Assembly (NCBI GenBank): GCA_902476265.1
Contig: CABSCP010000054.1
Location: forward strand, 1-24,308
Direction: 5' to 3'
Origin: an uncultured Lachnospiraceae bacterium
Lineage (GTDB): Bacteria; Bacillota; Clostridia; Lachnospirales; Lachnospiraceae
DNA: 24,308 bases
The position numbers were made by a program, and so were the translations under genes. Shown in pieces: positions 15,922 through 21,304 of the stretch (positions are counted from its first letter, which is position 1; each line of letters opens with the position of its first letter). The notes below the pieces were generated by a model. The model made no database searches, was not told where the DNA came from, and saw nothing but the letters and a program-made list of their open reading frames with translations.

Positions 15922-16348
15922 AATGTTTTAACCGCAGTGCGATAAAAAGTGTGACCATTACGGCGATGATCCCCAGTACGGTGAAAACGGAACCGATGGT
16001 GATCGCCGCCGTACTGCCGGGGATGTAGAAATCCCGTCTGGAATCCGGATTATAACATATTTTCACTTCATCCCCTGCCTGATAGGCCGGCTTGTCCGAG
16101 CCGATTTTGGATTCCACCCGCAAAAACTGGCCGTTTGCACGGTATTCAAAAACCGGATAATAACGGACAGATCCCGGCTTGCCGGGCTTCCCGCTTGTTT
16201 TTTTCTTCAGCTCCCTCACCCGCGCGGTGGTCTCCTGGGTATACTGCTTATGTTTTTTGGACTCAGTGGAAAGCATGCCGCTCCCGATCGTCAGCAGAAT
16301 CAGGCTCAAAAGGCCAAGCAGTGAAATCACAATATAATAAAAGCTCAT
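15920..16348 (-). CDS. DUF3592-like membrane protein
   Basis: A 142-residue protein with one N-terminal and one C-terminal membrane helix (about 4-26 and 110-137) around a soluble segment. That segment contains VRYYPVFEYRANGQFLRVES and AGDEVKICYNPDSRRDFYIPG, the pattern of DUF3592: a short beta domain with a Tyr-Pro-Val-Phe-Glu-Tyr core and a Val-x-Tyr-Asn-Pro strand. Function is unknown. The start at 16346-16348 is chosen because GGGAGG lies eight bases upstream; an in-frame ATG 12 codons earlier falls inside the palindrome region and has no such site. Its own promoter lies at 16398-16426. Confidence 0.72.
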   Translation of the reverse strand: MSFYYIVISLLGLLSLILLTIGSGMLSTESKKHKQYTQETTARVRELKKKTSGKPGKPGSVRYYPVFEYRANGQFLRVESKIGSDKPAYQAGDEVKICYNPDSRRDFYIPGSTAAITIGSVFTVLGIIAVMVTLFIALRLKH

Positions 16349-16363
16349 AGAATATCCCTCCCC

Positions 16364-16382
16364 GTCCGGAACGGTTCCGGAC
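16364..16382. promoter_or_regulatory. perfect palindrome in the DUF3592 leader (candidate operator)
   Basis: GTCCGGAAC-G-GTTCCGGAC is a perfect 9+1+9 inverted repeat. It lies about 9 to 27 bases downstream of the predicted transcription start of the DUF3592 gene and just before its Shine-Dalgarno sequence. That is a typical roadblock-operator position. It could also act as an RNA hairpin. No cognate regulator can be named. Confidence 0.55.
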
Positions 16383-16397
16383 ATTTCCTTTTCTCAA

Positions 16398-16426
16398 AGT
16401 ATAGCAGAAGTTCTTACGGAGGGCAA
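16398..16426 (-). promoter_or_regulatory. promoter of the DUF3592 gene
   Basis: On the minus strand: TTGCCC (16426-16421), 17 bases, TATACT (16403-16398), with a TG at the extended -10 position (TGCTATACT). The transcript would start near 16391. Confidence 0.65.
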
Positions 16427-16548
16427 TATTGGCCGAAAGATTGTAGGCGGTGAAATTTTTTAAATCAAGGAGAGCTTTCCGGAGGATGGTAACTGAAAAT
16501 AGTAACAATGGGTGTGGAAAAGCTTAAAATAACGAAAGAGAGTAGTCT

Positions 16549-16577
16549 TTGACATTGTATTGTGAAAAAGGTAAAAT
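16549..16577 (+). promoter_or_regulatory. strong sigma-A promoter of ibrA-ibrB-gntR
   Basis: TTGACA (16549-16554, full consensus), a 17-base spacer, then TAAAAT (16572-16577). The transcript would start near 16584, after the ATG at 16578. That rules out this ATG as the ibrA start when this promoter is used. Confidence 0.75.
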
Positions 16578-16607
16578 ATGGAAAAGGATTCAGGAGGGGA
16601 GACGGTA

Positions 16608-17927
16608 TTGAAAAAGAAATATCTGGATATGGATGTGTATGAAGCGCTGCAGAAGCGGCTGGATTTCATCTTTCAGGAATTTGACAATATTTATGTGTCA
16701 TTCAGCGGCGGGAAGGACAGCGGCCTTCTTTTACATATCATCATGGATTATATGAAGCGGAATAAAATCAGGAAGCGGATCGGGGTTTTCCATCAGGACT
16801 TTGAAGCGCAGTATCAGGCCACCACGGAATACGTGGAGAAGGTTTTTGAAATGTATCTGCCCAGGATTGAACCATACTGGGTCTGTCTCCCCATGACAGT
16901 GCGCACCGCAATGAGCAACTATCAGATGTACTGGTGCCCATGGGACGATAAAAAGAAGGAAATCTGGGTGCGCGATATGCCGGTGAAGCCCTATGTGGTC
17001 AATATGAACCGGAACCCCTTTTTCCTGTATAAGTATAAGATGCTTCAGGAGGATCTGGCCAAACAGTTTGGCAGATGGTTCCGGCAGATTCATGCCAACA
17101 GAAAGACGATCTGCCTGCTGGGTATGAGGGCGGATGAATCCCTGATGCGGTATAACAGTTTTGTGAATAAAAAGTATGGCTATGACGGGCAATGCTGGAT
17201 TTCTCAGCAGTTTAAGGACGTTTGGACCGCGTCCCCCATGTATGACTGGACCACTTCGGATGTATGGACGGCTTATTCCAGATTTGGGTATCCTTATAAC
17301 CATCTTTATGATCTGTACTATAAGGCGGGACTGACCCCTGCCCAGATGCGGGTTGCATCGCCCTTCAACGACTGTGCCAAAGAAGCGCTGAACCTCTACA
17401 GGGTTCTGGAGCCGGAAACCTGGACGAAGCTGGTGGGGAGAGTGCAGGGGGCCAACTTTACGGCGATTTACGCCAAAACAAAAGCTATGGGGTATCGGAA
17501 TATCAAGCTTCCGGAAGGGCATACATGGAAATCCTATACCATGTTTTTGCTGGATACTCTGCCTGCCCGGCTGCGCAACAGCTATATGAAAAAATTTGAA
17601 ACTTCCATAGACTTCTGGCATAATACAGGAGGAGGGCTTTCGGAAGAGACGATTCAGGAGCTATTGGATCACGGTTATCAGATTGAACGCAACGGCGTCT
17701 CCAACTATACGAAAGATAAGAAAACGAGAGTTGTTTTCAAACAGGAGATTCCTGACGATACGGATGATATTAAGAGCACAAAGGAAGTGCCTTCCTGGAA
17801 ACGGATGTGTTACTGCATTCTGAAAAATGACCATTTATGCCGGTTTATGGGATTCGGGCTATTGCGCGAGGATAAAAAGCGCGTGGATGCCATCAAGCAA
17901 AAGTACAAAGGAGTGGAGGGTTTATAA
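16608..17927 (+). CDS. ibrA: IbrA-like PAPS-reductase-family protein with DUF3440
   Basis: A 439-residue protein combining an adenine-nucleotide alpha-hydrolase / PAPS reductase-like domain (about 1-250) with a C-terminal DUF3440 region. The PP-loop is SGGKDSG at 33-39. DUF3440 ends with QEIPDDTDD, EVPSWKRMCYCILKNDHLC and GFG. Relatives include E. coli IbrA, which with IbrB controls immunoglobulin-binding protein genes; the biochemical reaction is not established. The start is the TTG at 16608, eight bases after AGGAGGGG (16592-16599). The upstream ATG at 16578 abuts the -10 box and would precede the transcript start. The next gene starts directly at the stop codon. Confidence 0.88.
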   Translation: MKKKYLDMDVYEALQKRLDFIFQEFDNIYVSFSGGKDSGLLLHIIMDYMKRNKIRKRIGVFHQDFEAQYQATTEYVEKVFEMYLPRIEPYWVCLPMTVRTAMSNYQMYWCPWDDKKKEIWVRDMPVKPYVVNMNRNPFFLYKYKMLQEDLAKQFGRWFRQIHANRKTICLLGMRADESLMRYNSFVNKKYGYDGQCWISQQFKDVWTASPMYDWTTSDVWTAYSRFGYPYNHLYDLYYKAGLTPAQMRVASPFNDCAKEALNLYRVLEPETWTKLVGRVQGANFTAIYAKTKAMGYRNIKLPEGHTWKSYTMFLLDTLPARLRNSYMKKFETSIDFWHNTGGGLSEETIQELLDHGYQIERNGVSNYTKDKKTRVVFKQEIPDDTDDIKSTKEVPSWKRMCYCILKNDHLCRFMGFGLLREDKKRVDAIKQKYKGVEGL

Positions 17928-18503
17928 ATGGATTTTAAAAGTCCTGTTTACAGCATCATTTCGGTTCCGATTGAAAAAATTGAACCCAACAGTTACAACC
18001 CTAATGCGGTAGCGCCGCCGGAAATGCGGCTTTTATATGACAGTATAAAGGAAGACGGTTACACTATGCCCATCGTCTGCTATTATGATAACAGAAGGGA
18101 CGTTTACATCATCGTGGACGGTTTCCACCGCTACCGGGTGATGCTGGATTATCCCGATATTTACAGGCGGGAGAATGGGAAACTTCCGGTGTCAGTGATC
18201 AATAAACCGCTGGACCAGCGGATGGCCAGCACGATCCGGCACAACCGGGCGAGGGGGTCCCACGATGTGGAACTGATGAGCAATATCATTCAGGAGCTGC
18301 ATGAGCTGGGGCGCAGCGATGCCTGGATTTCCAAACACCTGGGCATGGACAGGGACGAGATCCTGCGGTTGAAACAGATCACCGGACTGACGGAACTTTT
18401 CCGTGACACGGAGTTTGGCAAAGCCTGGATTCCGGATAACGGAGGGACAGAGGCAGCAGTTCCGGGAACGGACATAGAAATGCCGGAACTGGTGAAAATA
18501 TGA
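17928..18503 (+). CDS. ibrB: IbrB-like ParB/Srx-fold protein
   Basis: A 191-residue ParB N-terminal (ParB/sulfiredoxin-fold) protein. The nucleotide-binding box is visible as IIVDGFHRYR (61-70), followed by TIRHNRARGSH (102-112). A helix-turn-helix (DAWISKHLGMDRDEILRLKQ, 131-150) follows. The start is contiguous with the ibrA stop, with GGAGTGGAGG upstream. Paired ibrA-ibrB genes are known from E. coli and from prophage-like and accessory regions, so the two products probably act together, possibly on DNA or a nucleotide-linked substrate. The function remains unknown. Confidence 0.88.
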   Translation: MDFKSPVYSIISVPIEKIEPNSYNPNAVAPPEMRLLYDSIKEDGYTMPIVCYYDNRRDVYIIVDGFHRYRVMLDYPDIYRRENGKLPVSVINKPLDQRMASTIRHNRARGSHDVELMSNIIQELHELGRSDAWISKHLGMDRDEILRLKQITGLTELFRDTEFGKAWIPDNGGTEAAVPGTDIEMPELVKI

Positions 18504-18513
18504 GGGAAAAAGA

Positions 18514-19227
18514 ATGGATGGTTTTTCGAATCTGAAAAGCAATCTGCTGGCCGAACAGGTCCAGGAACAGATTTTTCGGTACATACAGGATACGCCGGTG
18601 CCGGTAGGAGCGAAGCTGCCCAATGAATTTGAACTGGGAGAAAGATTCGGGGTGGGCAGGAGTACGGTCCGGGAAGCGGTCAAACTGCTGGTCTCCAGAG
18701 GCATCCTGGAAGTCAGAAGAGGTTCCGGAACTTATGTGGTGAGCACTACGCCTTCCGACCTGGATCCGCTGGGATTGAGGGCGGCCAAAGATAAAATGGC
18801 ACTGGCCCAGGACCTGGCGGATGTGCGGATCATGCTGGAACCGGCCATAGCGGAAATGGCGGCGCTCAGGGCAAAACCGGAGGATGTGGACAGGCTGCGG
18901 AAACTCTGCCGGCGGATTGAAGAAAAAATAGAGAATGAGGAAAGTTACATTGAAGAGGACATCGCATTTCATACCTGTGTAGCGGAATGTTCCGGCAATC
19001 TCGTGGTAAAGCAGCTGATCCCCATCATCGATACGGCGGTGCTGATGTTTGTGAACGTAACCCACTGCAGACTCACCAAAGAAACGGTGATGACCCACAG
19101 GGCAGTGGTGGATGCCATAGCAGAACAGGATTCCATAGGGGCAAAAACGGCGATGATGATGCATATGGCCTATAACCGGGATTTGATCAGGCAAATGATC
19201 CGGGAGGCAAAGTCAAAAGACATCTGA
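18514..19227 (+). CDS. FadR-subfamily GntR transcriptional regulator
   Basis: A 237-residue GntR regulator. The N-terminal winged helix-turn-helix spans about 10-78 (KLPNEFELGERFGVGRSTVREAVKLL, then GILEVRRGSGTYV). The C-terminal FCD all-helical ligand domain (about 95-230) carries the putative metal-site residues Asp149, His153 (EEDIAFH), His195 and His217. Such domains usually bind carboxylates such as sugar acids, pyruvate or lactate. It lies ten bases after ibrB and shares the transcript. A strong terminator overlaps its last codons. The dehydratase gene just downstream has two palindromes around its promoter that are good operator candidates for this protein. Confidence 0.9.
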   Translation: MDGFSNLKSNLLAEQVQEQIFRYIQDTPVPVGAKLPNEFELGERFGVGRSTVREAVKLLVSRGILEVRRGSGTYVVSTTPSDLDPLGLRAAKDKMALAQDLADVRIMLEPAIAEMAALRAKPEDVDRLRKLCRRIEEKIENEESYIEEDIAFHTCVAECSGNLVVKQLIPIIDTAVLMFVNVTHCRLTKETVMTHRAVVDAIAEQDSIGAKTAMMMHMAYNRDLIRQMIREAKSKDI

Positions 19228-19247
19228 TGACTTTGCCTCTTTTTTTT
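19204..19247 (+). terminator. terminator of the ibrA-ibrB-gntR unit
   Basis: GAGGCAAAGTCA (19204-19215) and TGACTTTGCCTC (19228-19239) form a perfect 12-bp stem with a 12-base loop, followed by eight Ts (19240-19247). The stem includes the final gntR codons and the stop codon lies in the loop. Confidence 0.95.
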
Positions 19248-19256
19248 ATACCCAAA

Positions 19257-19292
19257 AGGCAGTAAACCATCGAAAAGAATGATTTACTGCCT
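19257..19292. other. second hairpin after gntR
   Basis: AGGCAGTAAA (19257-19266) pairs perfectly with TTTACTGCCT (19283-19292) around a 16-base loop. A short TTTT follows on each strand (GCTTTTGT on plus, GCCTTTTGG on minus). It is a weak, possibly bidirectional back-up terminator between gntR and the dehydratase promoter. Confidence 0.55.
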
Positions 19293-19348
19293 GCTTTTGT
19301 ATAAAAACACAAATAGATAAAAGTAAATTTGCGCAAAAAGTAGATTAT

Positions 19349-19359
19349 ACATCAGATGA
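19349..19359. promoter_or_regulatory. candidate GntR operator O1
   Basis: ACATCAGATGA, one base short of the perfect palindrome at 19402. It ends directly before the -35 box at 19361. A related copy, ACATCTGATGA (19220-19230), lies in the terminator at the end of gntR. The pairing with the upstream GntR protein is inferred from position. Confidence 0.6.
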
Positions 19360-19360
19360 C

Positions 19361-19389
19361 TTGAAATAAAAAACGGCAAATAGTAGAAT
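19361..19389 (+). promoter_or_regulatory. sigma-A promoter of the dehydratase gene
   Basis: TTGAAA (19361-19366), 17 bases, TAGAAT (19384-19389). The transcript would start near 19396, giving a leader of about 78 bases before the ATG at 19474. Confidence 0.7.
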
Positions 19390-19401
19390 AAAATCAGTAA
19401 G

Positions 19402-19412
19402 ACATCAGATGT
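19402..19412. promoter_or_regulatory. candidate GntR operator O2
   Basis: ACATCAGATGT is a perfect 5+1+5 palindrome just downstream of the predicted transcript start (about +7 to +17). Its centre is 53 bases from that of O1, close to five helical turns, so the two sites face the same side of the DNA. Confidence 0.62.
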
Positions 19413-19473
19413 ATTTGATAAAAATAAAGGACCCGGAAAAGGGAAAAGAACAGAAAACAGGAGGACTACAGGT

Positions 19474-21195
19474 ATGGAACTGAACAGTCAGCGCGTCAGA
19501 GCATTGGCGCCGGAAAATGACCCTTTAAAAATGGGGATGGGATGGACGGTAAAGGATCTGGAAATACCACAGATTCTGGTGGAAAGCACCTTTGGGGACA
19601 GCCATCCTGGAAGCGCGCACCTGAACATTTTTGTGGAGGAAGCGATGAAGGGAATCCGCGATGCGGGCGGCCGGGGAGCCAGATATTTCACTACCGATAT
19701 CTGCGACGGCATCGCACAGGGGCATGACGGAATCAATTATTCCCTGGCCCACCGGGATATGATTGCAAATATGATCGAAATACACGGGAACTCCACGGGA
19801 TTTGACGGCGGCGTGTTCATCGCCAGCTGCGACAAATCGGTTCCCGCCTGTCTGATGGGCCTGGCCCGGCTGGATATGCCTTCCATCGTCATCACGGGAG
19901 GCGTGATGGAAGCGGGGCCGGACCTGCTGACGCTGGAACAGATCGGGGCCTATTCTGCCATGTGTAAAAGAGGGGAGATCACGGAAGAAAAGCTCTCCTG
20001 GTATAAACATAACGCCTGCCCTTCCTGCGGGGCCTGTTCCTTTATGGGGACGGCATCCACAATGCAGATTATGGCGGAAGCGCTGGGGTTGATGCTGCCC
20101 GGTTCCGCTCTCATGCCAGCCACCAGCCCGGAGCTGAAAAGCATGGCATATCAGGCGGGGCGCCGGGTGATGGAATTGGTGAAAGAGGGGAGAAAGGTCA
20201 GCGATATCGTAACCATGAAGTCTTTTGAAAATGCGATTATGGTCCATGCGGCGATTTCCGGCTCCACCAATTCCCTGTTGCATATTCCCGCCATGGCGCA
20301 CGAACTGGGCTTTGAAATCGACGGGGACACTTTTGACCGGATGCACCGGGGCGCCCATTATCTGCTGGATATCCGGCCCGCGGGAAAATGGCCGGCACAG
20401 TTTTTTTACTATGCGGGAGGCGTTCCCGCCGTGATGGAGGAAATCAAGTCCATGCTGCATTTGGATGTGATGACCGTGACGGGAAAAACGCTGGGAGAAA
20501 ATCTGGAGGAACTCAGAGAAAACGGGTTCTATGAAAAATGTGGCGCTTATTTGGAAAAGTGGGGGTTAAAGCGCACGGATGTGATCCGCACATTTGACAA
20601 TCCCATCGGAAAGGACGGAACGGTTGCGGTCCTGAAAGGGAATCTGGCGCCGGAAGGATCGGTGGTGAAACACTCGGCCGTTCCCGGGGAGATGTTTCGC
20701 GCGGTGCTCAGGGCAAAACCGTTTGACTGTGAAGAAGAAGCGATTGATGCGGTTCTGACAGGAAAAATCCACCCGGGTGACGCTGTGTTCATCCGCTATG
20801 AAGGGCCGAAAGGCTCCGGTATGCCGGAAATGTTCTACACTACGGAGGCCATTTCTTCCGATCCGGAACTGGGAAAAACCATCGCGTTGATTACAGACGG
20901 CAGATTTTCCGGAGCGTCCAAAGGCCCTGCTGTGGGGCATGTTTCCCCGGAGGCCGCGGATGGCGGCCCCATCGCCCTGGTGGAAAAGGATGACCTGATC
21001 AGGATTGACATACCGGAAAGAGCGCTGGAAATCATCGGTGTCAAGGGGGAGAAAAAAACGCCGGAGGAAATGGAAGCCATCCTGACGGAAAGAAGAAAAG
21101 CCTGGAAACCCAGGGAGCCCAAATATAAAAAGGGCGTTCTGAAAATTTATTCCGAACATGCCGTATCGCCGATGAAGGGCGGATACATGGAGTAG
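19474..21195 (+). CDS. IlvD/Edd-family dehydratase, probably for a sugar acid
   Basis: A 573-residue protein of the iron-sulfur dihydroxy-acid/6-phosphogluconate dehydratase family. Visible motifs are TTDICDGIAQGHDG (Cys77), ASCDKSVPAC (Cys119, Asp120, Lys121), ACPSCGACSFMGTASTM (Cys188 in the usual cluster position) and GRFSGASKGPAVGHVSPEAADGGPIALV near the C-terminus. In canonical IlvD the first cluster cysteine sits in a TPCN motif; here the place reads SHPGSAHL and has no Cys. Cys77 lies where IlvD has a SDG motif; YjhG/YagF-type sugar-acid dehydratases have a similar CDG. No branched-chain amino acid genes are nearby, and an adjacent GntR regulator is typical of sugar-acid catabolism. 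The evidence favours a sugar-acid (for example aldonate) dehydratase over biosynthetic IlvD, though automatic annotation would say ilvD. AGGAGG precedes the ATG. Confidence 0.85.
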   Translation: MELNSQRVRALAPENDPLKMGMGWTVKDLEIPQILVESTFGDSHPGSAHLNIFVEEAMKGIRDAGGRGARYFTTDICDGIAQGHDGINYSLAHRDMIANMIEIHGNSTGFDGGVFIASCDKSVPACLMGLARLDMPSIVITGGVMEAGPDLLTLEQIGAYSAMCKRGEITEEKLSWYKHNACPSCGACSFMGTASTMQIMAEALGLMLPGSALMPATSPELKSMAYQAGRRVMELVKEGRKVSDIVTMKSFENAIMVHAAISGSTNSLLHIPAMAHELGFEIDGDTFDRMHRGAHYLLDIRPAGKWPAQFFYYAGGVPAVMEEIKSMLHLDVMTVTGKTLGENLEELRENGFYEKCGAYLEKWGLKRTDVIRTFDNPIGKDGTVAVLKGNLAPEGSVVKHSAVPGEMFRAVLRAKPFDCEEEAIDAVLTGKIHPGDAVFIRYEGPKGSGMPEMFYTTEAISSDPELGKTIALITDGRFSGASKGPAVGHVSPEAADGGPIALVEKDDLIRIDIPERALEIIGVKGEKKTPEEMEAILTERRKAWKPREPKYKKGVLKIYSEHAVSPMKGGYME

Positions 21196-21226
21196 AGTGA
21201 AGCTCTTAATGTATGGAGGGTAAATA

Positions 21227-21304
21227 ATGAATGATCCGTATGGAACCGTCAGTGTTGTTCCTTTACGGCATTTACCAGAGCGTCACACAGCTGCCGCACA
21301 TTAA
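21227..21304 (+). pseudogene. start of a gene cut off after the dehydratase
   Basis: GGAGGG (21215-21220), six bases, then ATG: a well-formed translation start 31 bases after the dehydratase stop. It encodes only 25 codons (MNDPYGTVSVVPLRHLPERH...) before a stop. From base 21249 onward it is antisense to the end of the histidine kinase gene. The opening MNDPYGTVSVVP resembles the beginning of DapA/KDG-aldolase-family proteins, which often follow sugar-acid dehydratases. I infer a remnant of a lost second operon gene. A short leader peptide or chance is also possible. Confidence 0.35.

Noticed and set aside
16735..17621. Long minus-strand open frame inside ibrA
   Set aside because: Antisense shadow rich in His and Pro with no domain; ibrA itself has clear motifs throughout.
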